The notes: generated by a model from the sequence alone, not told the origin. Counted from the first letter of the stretch, positions 46,001 through 59,901 are shown. The stretch: 64,000 nt of DNA from Rheum nobile (GCA_027886185.1 WOAB01000040.1:1922001-1986000); one strand, 5' to 3'. Numbers and translations: made by a program.

Positions 46001-49000
46001 AACTGGGTAACAGAACTGATAGAATAATGAACAGCATTGGTGGAGTTCAAGAACCGTACTTGAAGAAGTATATCGAGAGAATATCTGGTGTGCTCATTGG
46101 GATCTGTAAGTGCCTTTAGAAGAGTTGGAACAAGGGAGGATATTTCTGGATTCTTAATTACACTTCCAACCTGGGAGGATAAAGACAAGAGCATTGCATT
46201 ACAGCACAGGAACCCGAAAACAACTACTATCTGAAGAGGCTAACCTGTTGAAGAGCCATCTGCCCAGCTGACTGGACCTTTGGATGGGTATCAGTTAGCA
46301 CCTGTCATGAAGTCAAACTCAACATTAGTGGAGGCAGGTTTGAAAAGCTAAGAATAAGAAAAAAAACGAAGATAATCACCACCAAGATCTGTCTAATATA
46401 AAGATCGATACCTCTGTTAGCATAGGAACAATTCTCGGTAGACATTGTGACAGCTGTTCTGGAGCACAAAAAGCCATCGCACCAAGTAGTTGAACACTAC
46501 TTTGTTTAGTTCGCCAAGCTTTGTCTTCAAGACCCTTCAAGAACCGAATCAAATACAATAGTAATCAAATGACTTATTGCAGACTTGAAACCTCACGATG
46601 CAAAAGATGGAAGTACTTACAATCAAATACAAATATGCAAAGTCAGAAGTCGTAACAATAGGTTTCCTCTTAATGTTAGACACAACTTAGTGAGCCACAA
46701 AGCTAACTCAACATTTTAGCTCTCACATAAGGTGCTTCTGAAAAGGACCAACATACAACAGCCAGCAGACCACCCCCCCCCCCCCCCCCCCACCCCCTCC
46801 ATGAAACTTCACTACTTCAATCTAAAAGCAAAAGGATTAATAAATATTGACTGTAAGGGTTCGAAGCAAGCACCTTTAAAAGTGAGGGAAGAACAAGCTT
46901 CACTCCATACACAGTTAGGTGAGACATCATCGAGCGCGCTGCACATTCAGCAGCTTCACGGACTGCAACAACTTGGTCAGAGAATGACACCAAAAGTAAA
47001 GGTAACATTACAATTACATACCTGTCACAGCAAGGACTTCATTAATCAGAAAACTGATAAGCAATATAGTCATATTGTTGAAAGAGAGAAATGAGCTTTT
47101 TTTAGACAAGATGAATACATACGGTTCAAATAATTTTCCAAGCTTTTCACATAGGCACTCAAACGCCAGCAAGGCTCCTTCGCGGCGTTTAGCTGAATTC
47201 CTGTAGTTTCAAAAGTTTTCACATGTTAAAAGCAAATAAATTATGATAGACATTAAAACTCGAGGAGAATAAATTAAATAATACTGAAGTTCAATATGCA
47301 TCTAACCCAGAAGATAGACGATTACAAGTGTAAGGCAATAAGAAGTTGAAGTGTAAGACTCGTGAGTCGTGTCTAAATAGAAACCCAACTGCAGGCAGGG
47401 TTTAAATTCTTAAATCCTAATTAAGCAAGAAAAGAGGATCTACTAAGTTTGTTGATTTTTAGCCCTCGGATTCTCGGAATCGCCAGACTTAAAATGCAAG
47501 AGAGATTGCTTTACTCCCTTATTGGGGGTATCACGGTGCAAAGTGAGCCACCACTCATCCAGTCCCGGAAAACAATCATTTGTTGATTTTTTGTGTATAT
47601 ATTCAGCAAAGAATTTTGAACCTAAATAGAAACTAAAATAAAACACTTGGTGTTAAACATCCCTAATGTAGGAAAAGTTGGACAGAATTTTAAGGATGGA
47701 CGTGGACCAAGTACAACTTATTAGGTACATTGAGATGCATCGTGCAGTTCTTTTTGCAAGAAAAAACCCACACAACCAAGTTTCACAGGTCAGGGAGGCA
47801 CTAGGGAAAAGTGCCAGGCTCAGATCAATTAGTAGATTTTTCAATAAAAATAACAATTACAGTGGACCAAGTACAACTTATTAGGTACATTGAGATGCAT
47901 CGTGCAGTTCTTTTTGCAAGAAAAAACCCACACAACCAAGTTTCACAGGTCAGGGAGGCACTAGGGAAAAGTGCCAGGCTCAGATCAATTAGTAGATTTT
48001 TCAATAAAAATAACAATTACAGTGAACAAACCTGTCCATAAGAGCTTCTTGTAGCGCTGAAACAATCCCATACTTCTTCAAGCAGGATATTCCTAGTCCC
48101 TTAGCAGTTCCGGCGATTCCAAATGCTGCTCCACGACGTTCCCCATACTTGTCGTTTTTCATCAATTGATCCAAAAGCCTTAAAGTAAGAGCAGCTGCAT
48201 CTTCCTGTACGAAGGAGGAACACCAAAATCAAATGACATGAAGTCAACAATAGCATAAGAGGCTTGTAAGGGTACAGCATCTCCCTATAACCATGAAACA
48301 ATAACCGGGTACAGCATCTCCATATAACCATGAAACAGTAAGGTGATTGAGAAAGATTCTCTTCCCAACCATATCAATTTACGAAAATGGCTTATAAGAC
48401 ATGATCCGACATCGTATTACATAAAGCCATCATACTTTTTCATTGAGAGGGTACTGTGTTTCGCAATAGAAAAGGGGATTGAAACTGAAATTTAGACACT
48501 CATCACAATTTAACATACCTGCTTGGATGGTACTAAAGGTGACAGACACGATGATACTGCCCTTTGTACTGCTTCTGATGGAGTGTTCAAGACCACCAAC
48601 AACTTCTCAACAACAGCTTGGACTTTAGGATCGTCCTATGGAAAGGGAAATCTATTTACATCCTTGTGTAAGGGTTTAAAAAAATCTGTTTATTATAACT
48701 GATTTATACCTTGGCCAAATGTTTTGCCAATGCACCAGTGAAGATAACTACACCCTCACGAACCAAATCATACTTTTCTTCATCAGATGCCTACATATTG
48801 AAAAGGAAAATATATATATAATATGAAATTCAAATTAACACTTCTTTTAATTACATGGTAATTTGAATTGTGCCAAATAATAAATATCACCTCAATGGAC
48901 TGACCTTTTTATTCAAATAGTTATCAAAGATTGGAAAAAGCAAGGAGACATTTTCTCTCCCGTGTTTATCGATAATCAAGATGCCAGCATTGATCATTCG

Positions 49001-52000
49001 GCCACGAACATCTACATTAGGATCAGCCTAGAACATCCAAAAGGCAAAACATGGTAAATCTAACAGCATAAAGTTCACATAAGTTTAGAATTCCACATGT
49101 TCATCAATTCTAACAGTTAATGAATGGTTATGGTTTCAATAGATCTTAATTTAGCATGATTTATTTAAGGCCAAGGGTGTAAAGAAATGAACAGAACCAT
49201 TAGTGTTTGGACTGCAATTCTATCCCGTTACGGGAAGAGGAAAATTTTGATGAGTTTGGCAACTGGGCCTCGAACAAGAATGAAAATACCAGACACGGAT
49301 GTTATAAAACTTACAAGCGCTCGTGATATTAAGAATGTCATCACAACAGGAAGGTCTTTGGTACTTAGCACATCAGCTGCAGAATGCAAAGCCAATGCCA
49401 CCCCTTGTCTACCTAACCATCCTGAATCCAAGCCTTCATCTCCATAACCAGAATCACGTATATACAAGGAAAAGAGAGTTGAGAGAGATTCCTGGCACAC
49501 GATGAAACACAATTACGATTTGAGTTGATGAATAAGGCATGTAGATCAAAAACATTACCCCGTTCAACAACAGGAATTAACTCACAAAATTACAAACATT
49601 CACACTGACCTGTATGGTATCAGGATTTTCATCTAAAGCAGCAGCAAGTGCCTCTGCAGCAGCCAAGCGAACATTATAATTAACATGAGAAAGAGCTTTG
49701 AAAAGAACCGAATAGTCAGTCCCAAATTCATATCCATAACGATCCCACAAATCTTCAGCAGCTTCTGCAACTGTCTGTTTCAATGAATTAACAAGAAAAT
49801 CAAAATCAATAGCACATCATATCCAGATAATATGAGTAAGGCATAAGGCTGACATGAATATAAAAGCCTTGCACAAATCAAAATAAACAAAGAGATGAGC
49901 ACCTCAGAGTGTATTCATGAAAATTAGTCCATTTTCATCAATCATAGTACTATAAAAAAAGAGCACAAATCAAAGCAAGGTTAAAAGCAGATCACCTTTT
50001 CTGGATCATGCAAAGCAATCCAAATGCTAGTCGCAACTTCCACATTCTCAGGCATGGATCGGCTGGCAAAAGCAGGAATGCACTTCACAGCATTTAAGCA
50101 GGCCATTCTTACATGAAGATCTTTAGCATACATCCCGTAAAGTGCCTATGAAGCAGGCAAACTTGCATCAGAAGAAACTATAGAGAATGTACAGCATATT
50201 ACATTTAAAAAAAAACTGTAAAAAAAATTTCACTTACAGAGGCTGCTTGATCTGGTTGCAGGCCCAAGCATAACTCATTTAGAGCAGCGCCAACTGGTGC
50301 TTGATAAGCAGAAACAACACCAAGAGCATGGTATAGAACCTGAAAAGGTATATTCTTATTTTAGAAAAAGGAAAATAGATAGCAAGAGAAAAGTCCAAGG
50401 TTTATATATATAACCGATAGCATTCGCAGTCTTGGAAGAGGCAATATAGGATCCATGTGCAGATAAAACACTCTCAATATATCATCATGAAGTCCAGTTT
50501 TCTTCGGTGACAGCAGAATCCGCTCCATAATCTGCCAATATGGTTCAATTATTAAGGAAAAGTAAGAAACAGCATCTTGACGAACAGAAGCCATATAGCA
50601 ATAGATCTATACAAACTCACCGGGAAGACAAATTTGAAAGTGTCCACTGGAAGAGGTCCATGTTTGCATGATATAGATAGTCCATTTACTATCCGTCCAA
50701 AAAGACCAGGTGATTGGGTCTCAGACGCTTCCCTCTCACAAATTAATGAAATGAGATCAACCGCATGACCATCCTCTAGTGCAATTAAGCGCAAGGCTGT
50801 TGCAATGTCAAGTGCCCAATTGCAAAGTGGAGGAGCAATACACTTGGAAAGCTTTACCAAGGTTTCATATGAAACATCTCCCACAATTGGTGAGCGAAGC
50901 AGTGGATCAACAAATTGCACCTGATATAGGTAAATAGAGTGCTCAAAAAGTTGACACTGGAAGGCTACATTAGAAAATTAACACTTGATGGTAACACCAA
51001 GACTTTGAAAGAGTCCATTTAAGAGAAATAAAGAACAAAAATCATAATTCTTAAGGTTTTCATATATACTTTCCTAACACATTCAAATGTAGGAGGAAAA
51101 GTTGGAAGAGACTTAATATCTATATCACATAGAAAAGCAACAGGTAAATCTAAAGGTACACTGTCAAGTAGAATGTTATGATACATAAGATGGCAACTCG
51201 AAGGCTGTCAGTCACCCTGTATTCTAATCCTTAAGCAATCTTCTAAACTCACAAACATCCTCCTATTTGGAAGCTCTACCATTCCCTTTCCTTGCCAGCA
51301 AGGAATCCCTTTTTTGCTTTTCTACTGAACTATTCCCCCCAGATAATAGTGAACAAAGACACGATACATATTTGAGTCTTAGAACTCTAGGGGAAATAAC
51401 CTGCTTCCTTTAAACAGACGAAGTTCATTTTCACTTAGCAAACTCCACCAGGACCTTTTAATAATTAAACCTGAAGAAACCTTTCTATAAATTGTATAAA
51501 GATTAGACATTAAGACACCACGTAAGGATTTATAACCACTTTGCTAAGTAATGAGAATGAAAAACATGAAGAGGAAGCATTTTGCTCGCCAACCATATAA
51601 AAACCCTTGAATATTGAAGGTATAGAGATACAAACCATGGAAGAAAGGCGACTGTGTGCAAAAACAGGATTGGAAATTGCCATCTCCCCAAGAGACCTAA
51701 GCACCAACGAAACATTCTTCTTAATAACCGTGACCTTCTCCCTTATGGCAGCTTCTTCTCTAAGCAATAGTTCACGAGCCTCTTCTTTAGCTGTTTTCCC
51801 TTTATCTAAAAGGATTAAAGAGACACAACCAATGAGGCAATGATTATATAATTGGATAGATATATTGTTCTAAATAGGCATTTATGTGAATAAGTCAAAA
51901 GAGAAAATTTAATTGGTAATACCAGGTTTTTTGGAAGTTTTGCTTATTTCCCTTTTCCCAGCACCACCAACTTCTCTACGACCTGTGTCTTTCTTCAGGG

Positions 52001-55000
52001 AATGGTTGGAATTCATATATACCTAGCATTAAATAAAAAAACATAAGCAGACTGTATCTTTACAAGAAAACATCATTTTCAATTCCAAGAGAATCACAAG
52101 TACTTACCTTGCTGTCATTTTCTTCAGTATGGCTTTTATCGTGCTCAGAGCTCCTAGCAATATATACACCAACCTCACTTGAAAGAGTACCTTCAGGAGT
52201 ATTGAAAACCTGAATTACAAAACAAATATTTGATGAGTCATTAAACATGTCTTTAAACCAATTGCAACTACAAAGGATCCATTCACACTATACCCCAGAA
52301 ATGTTGCCCAACAAGGGGGGGAAATTATGGGGGAAAAAAGGTCAAATATATATTATCAGGATTGCAGGAGACCCTTAGCAGGTAATTCAATGAAGTGCAA
52401 CATGCCAAAATATTACCGTATCCACCTAGAAGGTGTCGCAGACAAACACCACTTAAGATTATAAGCATTCATCAAACCAAAACCAAGAATTATACAGTGT
52501 CAAAGACCAAGTCATTATCTTCTTGAAGTAGATAACATAAGATTACATTTGGCACAAGTCAACCAGTGACATACCTGAATATCATTTGGTGAAAGAGCAT
52601 CATGAGCATGGCGATCTGGAAAATTGGCCAGGTGCTGCAAAACAAAAGTTACAGATTAGCAAGATAAATCGTGAACTTATATCCCTCATAAGCATGTACA
52701 TAGATAAGCACTATTGCCTTCAACAACCTTTTCAAACTGTACATATGTATCTGTTGGTGCCATAGACATCAAGGTACACAAAGAATATACAGCTGCTTGT
52801 TGCCCAAGAGAATTGGGACTCATCAACCCTAGAGAGCCCACTAGATCCTGATATGCAAACAAAGTGTATTAGGCAATTCCAGTACAGTTAAATATCTGAA
52901 ACGGTATATGTAAATTATAACATCTTGGTGTAATATCCAAAAATCACAGATAACGTCAAATGAACAGAATAAGGAAGGAGAAAGTACATCTCTGATTAAT
53001 AATACCTCGCATATTCTTGTAATCTCATGAGAAAATATGTGAGTGACATCAAAACCACAGGTTTGTAAGCACTTTGAGATCCTCTGCAAAAGAGTATAAC
53101 GATATATATAACTTCAGAAATGCAAAAAAAAAAGTAAAGTAGGGAAATAAGTTGCCTTAATATTAAAAAAAAACACCATGAAAAATCAGTTTTCTTGATG
53201 GATAGAAATCATAAATAGATATCTGATTTCATCACTAAGTTCACCAATCATCAAAATTTGTAGGTAGCCTAATCCAAGCCAAATTGGAAAACCACCTTAG
53301 TACCCTACTAAAGGCTGACCATGCCAAAGCCAGAATTTTCACAATGCACAACTGAAAGCATACCAGCCACATAAAAAGGAAAACACGGGTTGCTGTATAA
53401 AACTTACTCTCCATACAGTATCTCTTTGTCCAGCCCCAACAACAGCTGGATGATGAGAACAGAACAAAATACGGCCACATGTCCTTGGAGACACAGCAAC
53501 TGCTGCAGCTGATAACACCAATAAAGCTTTCACCGTGACCTCAACTGATGGAAGGAAAGGGACCAGATTTTCCAACGAATTTTCTGCGTCACTACAACCT
53601 CACAAATTAATTATCCCTCAGCTTGACAGCAGATGAAACTAAAGCAAAAGAACTCAGTCGAGTAAAGAAGTTATAAAGAAAATTATTGTCAAGTTTGTTT
53701 CTTTTTATTTGTTAACAAAATTGACTCTTAGATCAACAAGAGTGAAAAAGAAAAAAGGTGCATTCATGCTCAGTTTTCTTTGTGTGGGTGTATATGGGGA
53801 GGGGGTGCTGTAAGAATATATACTATCCTTAAAAAGACAAACAATATTTATCAGTCAAGTGAAGAAGTTGCAATGAAATTACTTTCTGGTCTTTTTGTTG
53901 GTTAAAAAAACCAAGCATAAAGCAACTACAGAGAGAGTGCAGTTACGCTTCTATCCTTTGTGTGTGTGTATGCGGGGAGGGGTACACTACGACAACATAC
54001 AATCAGGCTCCTTCAACCCTTCTTCAGGACGCCAGAACTTTCAGCGTTCCAGTACGCAATATTATTTGCAAACTTAATTACTTGATCCCATATACAAGTA
54101 ATCTACTAGACAGCCTACCACTCATATTACCAGTATTACACATATTTCCAGTTCCATTTTGGTTCTATATGCTATAGTATTTTTATAATTAAGATGTAGT
54201 GAGCAACTGAGTATATGAAATTCGTTCAATTGTTTACTGTTAGTGAATGTGCATGTTTCTTGCCTAGAAAAAACAAGTTAGAATATGGTGAAACTAGGTA
54301 GCAAGGAAACAGATGGACACGGAAAAACCTTACCAATATTGACTCATGTCTTCTACACAAGAACTATTGACTTAAACCCAAATAAGTGACCATCAAAAAC
54401 TTAGGGAATCTATAAAAGATGATTACAGAATAAACAAATTTGTGTTTTAAGATGCTGCATCTCCTAAAGCAGAAGCGGAAAGTTTTATGAATGATTCAAG
54501 TACACCCTTCCCACAAACAGATTCTATATTATTAGAATAAAGCATAACAGAATAAACAAAACAACAACAACAACAATAATCAACCGAGTATAATCCCGCA
54601 GAAGCAGGATCTTAACTGAATAAACAATCTAAAGTAAATTATACCTTATCATCAAATGACGATTCTCTGCCACAACGGAGAGAAAATGGATGAATTCATT
54701 TAAAAGCTCTTCAGATATTTCTGGGGCTGTGTCAATAATTCTTTTGGCAGCATCATTAGCAGCCTTTCGAATATCCCATGTTGGATGGCACATCAAAAAG
54801 AGTAATAACTGCAACAAATTGTGTAAGAATTAACAACTGAATATGATTATTTCAAGAACTAAAAATAAAAAGGAATGTCACCTGAAACAATGGTTTGGCA
54901 GGAAAAATGTCCAATATCCTGCATAATAGACGGGGCGGAAGATTTTTAGCTCTCATCTCAACATTCCCTATCTTTCTTAACAGAGGACTTTCAAAAACGG

Positions 55001-58000
55001 TAGGGAAAAAAAAACTGCAAGAATGGAGTTGGGTAAAATAACAGACAATGGCATTAATACAAGTTCACTCAACTACATACCTTTTAGTATGCTCCACCAA
55101 CAGCTCATTAATGAGATCAACACAAGCTAGGGAATCCTCAAGTGATAACTTAGAAGCCTATTGAACAAAACCATAACGATTTATAAATTAGAAGTAATAA
55201 CAACTACTTAAAAGGAAAAGATGAACTAAAAAGGAATACGAATCTTGAACCATATATTATGGTCAAAGTATATATATGATTATTTTCTTTGAACCAACAA
55301 GGAATACAGATTTGGGTTGGACTCCATAAAGCAGTAAAAGCAGTCTGTGTACATTATCTTTTATAATGCGATTAGTCAAGACAGAAAATATGAAGAACAT
55401 GCTGCACTAAGAAAAGGCAGGGAAAAGAAACTATATCCAGCAACAAAGTAAGGCAAAAAAAAAATCAACTTGTGAAGTACAAACTAGCTAGTAACTAATA
55501 ACCACAACTGAAATGTATAACACTGCACCTCATACTCAAGGTGAATAGAGCAATAGGGTATGTTGCATCTATGAAGTGGCTTTAGAAGTTTTTGCGTTTA
55601 TCAAAGTTTTCATTTTTATGAGCATATGCATCTTGTAGACTTGGAAAATAAAAATCCACTCCATCAAAGTAAAAGATCGCTGAATCGCATCCCAAACCTT
55701 CAGCCACCTTAAAACACCATCTTTGCAACCAACTTCACTGCCTAGTACCGCCATTGACCACCCAAGCAACTCACACCTCTCTCTTTTAAGATTCATCCAT
55801 CTTCCCGAAAACTGATATCAAGCAAAGCATCTGTTTCTACCCTCACTAATCCCTTGCCTACCACCTTTCACCATGGGTTTCTCCATTCCAGGGCCAAGTA
55901 CTAAGAAATTAGGAATCTATATGCCTTGGATATAGATGGATTCAAGCGGATCCACATCTGGGTTCTGGGTTGCTCAACTGAGATAGAGTGGAAAGAGAGG
56001 CTGGGGATCAATGCCAACCTAGAGAAATACTTCGTGTGCTGCGAGAAAGAGAATTACTTTGGGGTTGTAACGTAGATGAAATAGGGAGGGATGAAAAAGA
56101 GTAAGAGAGCCATTTATCCAAAAGCCGCAGCAGGAAACACATTTATATGACTAACAGAATAAAAGAAGCAGCATAAATGCACCCTGAGCACACAATGCAA
56201 CAAGATGAATCACAAATAAAGACAGCAACATCACAAATATCTTAACACATTAGGAGAATGAAGCCATAGAAAAAGCTAAACACAGCCAGGAACAAATTTA
56301 TATGACTAACAGCAAAAAGCCAACAAACCAAAAAAGAAGGGTCTCAAATGCACCCTGAACACACACAGCAACAAGATTAATCACAAATATAGACAGCAAC
56401 AACACAATTATCTTCACATTAGCAGCAAGAACCATAGAATTAGCTAAACACTACCAGACACCAAAATATTTTCCTTCTTGGAGAATAAGATAGAAAATGA
56501 CAATATTTAGCTTGACGACAGAAAGTAATAGTCAGATATCCAAGCTACAGTCCATACTTTTTTATTACTTGTACAGCCATATTTTATAATTCTCATAGCA
56601 CATTAAAACTCACCATAGCAACTGGTACAATTCCAGGTTCATTCTGGGATATCAAAGGCCAGATCTTCTCCTTAATTATGGCATCCTCTGTGGACATGAA
56701 GATGTTTATAAGGTTTACAAAATTAACAATGACATCATAACTAAGCATGCTCATACAGTGATATGACTAATTCAAGCACACCTGATTTAATATCAACGGC
56801 TGCAATTTTAGCAACTAGAAGCAATGCATACATGGCATCTAGACGCTGAACTCCTTTACCATATCCTGTCTTTATTAGTTGGATGAGAGGTCCCAGCAAA
56901 GACGAAATCTGAAGAAAACACTAATTTCATCACATGGAATGAAATTATAAAATATCCGAGACTACAAAGTTGACTCCAAAATGTACTGTACAATAATGAA
57001 GCAATTATATTACAACCTGTGTAACAGCATCAGCATTTTTGCTGATAAGATGTAGGCACCGAAGATGAGCCCTCCTAATAGTTTCCTTCTCCTTCAACCC
57101 AGAAGCAAAAAACGAAACTAAATTGGGTTGGACAACATCTCCAAATCGCCCTGCCCAAGAAGCAACTGCTTGCAAAACTGCAAGCTTCACTTCTTCATTG
57201 CCTGCAAGTTTAACAGCATCAAAGTAAGATTACAATGGCACATGGCATGCTAGCTGAGATGAACATCCGCCAAATAACTTTCAATCAATTGCAGAATGCA
57301 TCTCTAGAAATGATCAAACACTCCAAAATAAAATAATATAGTCTTTCAAAATGAAATTGTTTAGCTATGGCATACCGTCATCTTTGTAGCATGACAAGAG
57401 AAAATTAGATATCAAGGAAGCCAGGTTTGACAGTTGCTTTCCTCCAGGAGCATTAGACAATTCCTCAATTGCATTGACCATGCCAACTCTTTGATAAGGA
57501 AATGCAAGTCTACCCTCCGACCCTGTTAAGATCAACACCTAGTGAGTATTTATCAAACCATTCAAATCCAAATTCCACTACTTGTTTCGTTTATTTTAAC
57601 AAGAAAACACGGTTCATGATAAATCACATTCAAAGAGGTAAGTACAAATGTCCACCTCCAATCACAGCTTTTATTGCATTAAACATTGCTTCAACAGCAT
57701 CCGGGTTGCTAGATTTTAAGCTTAAACAATGTACTATTGTCAAGGCTCCAATTTTCCGTCCTTCATCAGCATGACGAGCTTGAGCCAATACTACTGATAA
57801 AATCTCCAAGGCATACTTGCTTAAATCAAGATTGACTGCTTTCAGCAGAGCCTCAACTGGTTCCAAAGCAATCTCAGGGTTGCGCTTCAACAGTTTAACA
57901 GATGAGGGAAAAACAATACTCCCAAACTCTTCATGTGATAAGCATGACAAAAATGGGTCAAATGCTTCACTAAGAGCCTTCGTTGGCTTCTCTCTTGAAT

Positions 58001-59508
58001 TTAAAACTGCTTTCACATAAATATCCAGGAAATTTTGCTGCAAATGCAAGGATGAATTTAAAATTACAAATGTAAAACCTCAACCATCAAGAGGGGAGGA
58101 CGAACAGTTATATGAAAACAAGGCCAACCAGTATTACAGACCTTATGCTGCTCATACAAAGAAGCATTATTTCTTGAGAACTCTAGCAACAACCATATCA
58201 ACTCAGGGCTTTCTTTGTAAGGTATTCTTCCATCTTTCAACTCCTCAAGATAAATTTTATAAATGTCCTGCAACTACAGAGATTGGTAGAGAAAAACGTG
58301 AAATTCAAATCATAAGTTCAATATTTATACCTTCACAAGCTTGTCAAATAAAGGAATTGAAAAGAAAAGAACAAAAAAAAATGACAGAGAACCAACCTTT
58401 GAGAACAAATGTAAAAATAGTCGCTTGCAGGACCTTCTCTGCCCAAAAGGTCCATGCAAAACAATATGAAGAAGAGATGCTTGCGCTACAATCACCCGTG
58501 ACAAAGCATTTTTTGAAACTGAAGCAAATTGACTTCCCTTAAGGAGGAGACATGACCATTTAAGAAGCCTATAGCATCCTACATGTGATTGGAACTTCAA
58601 ATGCTTCTCCATAAACTGAACGAGGGAAGCTGCAAAGCTTTTCATAAATATGACCTCCTTCAAATACTTAAGAATCAGATCATCCACAGCTTTCTTTGAT
58701 CGGAGGTCATCATATACATATATTGTTCTAAATACAATATCCACCAGCACAGCTGCTTGCTCATTGGATATTTCTGCAGAGCCCAAGTGGTAAAGTAAGA
58801 GTGAGATTATAAGAAATGAATATTCATAGCACAATTTACAACATATATTGAATAAAAAAGTACCAATAAAACTTAAATCTTATTAACATGTTTTTATGAA
58901 CATAAGAATGCTGAAACAACCAGAAAGACCTGTGTAGTTGAATGTGTCTAGATTAAAAGTAAGTATCCAAATAATACTAAGATAAGCTTCTGAGCATTGT
59001 GATTAATAAAATTTGAGTTGAATATTCATCTATCTTTTGAGTTTGGGCTTTAATTTTAGCAATTTCCTAAATAATCACGTAATTTTAGCTCCAGTCGAAG
59101 CTTGCAATACTGGTTAACTCGAGTCAGCCAAGCTCAGGTACTCTTTGCACTCAACTTTTTCGAACTAGAGAAATCATTAGCCATAAACTAAATCTAAAGT
59201 ACATGAGCATTACTTGAGCGTGAACAAAACGCTCGCTGTTCATTTTCCATTGACAATAATCAGCTGAGCTGGAGTGATAAAATGACGCGCAATGCAATCA
59301 CCGCATTAATATTCCGAGCGAATGAGCGATATCTGAAGTAAACAGAATCCGGCAAAGAAACACCGAACGGGATGCATATCGCGATGTTATCACCTGAATT
59401 TCCGATGACTGAGGGGATTTCTTCGCGGAAAAGCCGATTCCGTTGTTTCGTGGATTGAGTTGAAACGCATTGAGAAATTGAGACCAATCGATCCACCGAG
59501 TCCGCCAT
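36348..59508 (-). CDS. ILA: GCN1 homologue ILITYHIA, HEAT-repeat ribosome-associated activator of GCN2
   Basis: Sixty coding exons (listed in four block entries) join in frame with GT-AG introns and no stop, giving about 2,648 residues; yeast GCN1 has 2,672. The protein starts MADSVDRLVSISQ (ATG 59,506-59,508) and ends in the acidic tail SDDDEDSEDERGSA (stop 36,348-36,350). HEAT repeats fill it. Landmarks are GERRGAAFGIAGTAKGLGI (start of the eEF3-like region), KQSSVQLLGAMAFCAPEQLS, ALHVWKTIVVNTPKTLKEIM and NPSAIMAQASVFGPALAECV. GCN1 binds ribosomes and brings uncharged-tRNA signals to the kinase GCN2, which phosphorylates eIF2-alpha. Arabidopsis ILITYHIA is also needed for immunity and growth. 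It looks functional. Confidence 0.96.
41050..41658. mobile_element. hAT-type MITE in ILA intron 42
   Basis: This 609-bp element has ends CTATGTTACCTGGAAAC / GTTTCCGGGTAACATAG and a perfect 8-bp target duplication ATTGCAAG (41,042-41,049 and 41,659-41,666). Repeated GGAAACG/CGTTTCC motifs crowd both ends. There is no transposase. It lies in the 2.0-kb intron between exons 42 and 43 and leaves the coding sequence intact. Confidence 0.92.
43865..44250 (+). repeat. Triplicated repeat of about 145 bp in an ILA intron
   Basis: The block CACCAATCCTTATTTAAGGA...GCAATTGAATCACTAGTGTCATATATGGTGTCCT occurs three times in tandem, with a few per cent divergence, in the intron between exons 37 and 38. It is not coding. 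Confidence 0.8.
47703..48022 (+). repeat. Perfect 160-bp tandem duplication in an ILA intron
   Basis: Units 47,703-47,862 and 47,863-48,022 (from TGGACCAAGTACAACTTATT to ATAACAATTACAG) appear identical. The second unit ends 9 bp from the edge of exon 28, just outside its splice donor. This is either a very recent duplication or an assembly artefact. Confidence 0.9.
48519..53083 (-). other. ILA: ILA exons 13-27 (residues 698-1,351)
   Basis: Exons: 53,006-53,083; 52,728-52,847; 52,575-52,634; 52,108-52,209; 51,923-52,022; 51,636-51,805; 50,621-50,920; 50,415-50,531; 50,238-50,339; 49,996-50,145; 49,610-49,774; 49,315-49,491; 48,905-49,027; 48,710-48,790; 48,519-48,635. Exons 16-18 encode a charged Lys/Glu-rich linker (HDKSHTEENDSK, RREVGGAGKREISKTSKK, KEEARELLLREEAAIREK), followed again by HEAT repeats. 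Confidence 0.88.
53408..59508 (-). other. ILA: ILA exons 1-12 (residues 1-697)
   Basis: Exons: 59,394-59,508; 58,397-58,773; 58,142-58,267; 57,656-58,037; 57,376-57,522; 57,017-57,201; 56,782-56,908; 56,614-56,687; 55,081-55,157; 54,882-55,014; 54,645-54,808; 53,408-53,591. Phases were checked across each junction. For exon 12 two acceptors are possible; only the one at 53,591 keeps the frame. This is the N-terminal HEAT region. The intron between exons 8 and 9 is 1.46 kb. Confidence 0.88.
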
Positions 59509-59638
59509 CGGAGAAAAAGCAGCTTGCGGTAATGAGAAATTCAAGAGCAGGGACAAATTATACGGAGAATGATAAGGTTGGTTGATCGTCGAAAGATACT
59601 GGAGATCTCGATGGTGAAACAAAACCCTGCGCAGCGTT

Positions 59639-59740
59639 TGGGCTAACAATTCTAGGGTTTTAGGATGAACCTCTGTAGTGAGGGCCTAAGTTGGGAATAG
59701 TGGAGAAATGCGATTGGGTCGAGATCCCAGCTTATAAGCG
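59639..59740 (-). promoter_or_regulatory. ILA promoter/leader motifs: telo-box, site II core, TATA-like
   Basis: On the minus strand AAACCCTAG (59,652-59,660) matches the telo-box. TGGGCT (59,639-59,644, plus strand) is a site II core, and CTTATAAGC (59,731-59,739) is TATA-like, 223 bp before the ATG. Telo-box plus site II is typical of plant genes for translation and ribosome biogenesis, which suits GCN1. The transcription start is not known. Confidence 0.5.
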
Positions 59741-59901
59741 GGCTGGCCGCCACTTCACTCACTGATAGGTTTAGATGTGAGATTTCTCTCGTTTAATCTT
59801 CTTCTTTAAATTTAACTGATAAAAATTCTATTAAATGTTTTTTTTTTTGGTCTGAAAAAATCTATTAAATGTTAAGAGTATAAAAGTATTATAAATACTA
59901 T

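Larger units (their letters stand above)
40162..48204 (-). other. ILA: ILA exons 28-43 (residues 1,352 to about 1,996)
   Basis: Exons: 48,032-48,204; 47,123-47,200; 46,874-47,021; 46,412-46,534; 46,245-46,301; 46,060-46,170; 45,787-45,978; 45,532-45,705; 44,561-44,671; 44,398-44,467; 43,285-43,363; 42,969-43,071; 42,724-42,894; 42,474-42,596; 42,269-42,382; 40,162-40,268. The first eight cover the part that is eEF3-like in yeast GCN1, used for ribosome contact. The last intron (2.0 kb) contains a hAT MITE. Confidence 0.88.

Noticed and set aside
59509..59649. In-frame N-terminal extension of ILA that looks like an organelle-targeting peptide
   Set aside because: The extension would have to begin at UUG rather than AUG, and the frame simply stays open upstream. 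Without transcript or protein data the AUG at 59,508 is preferred.
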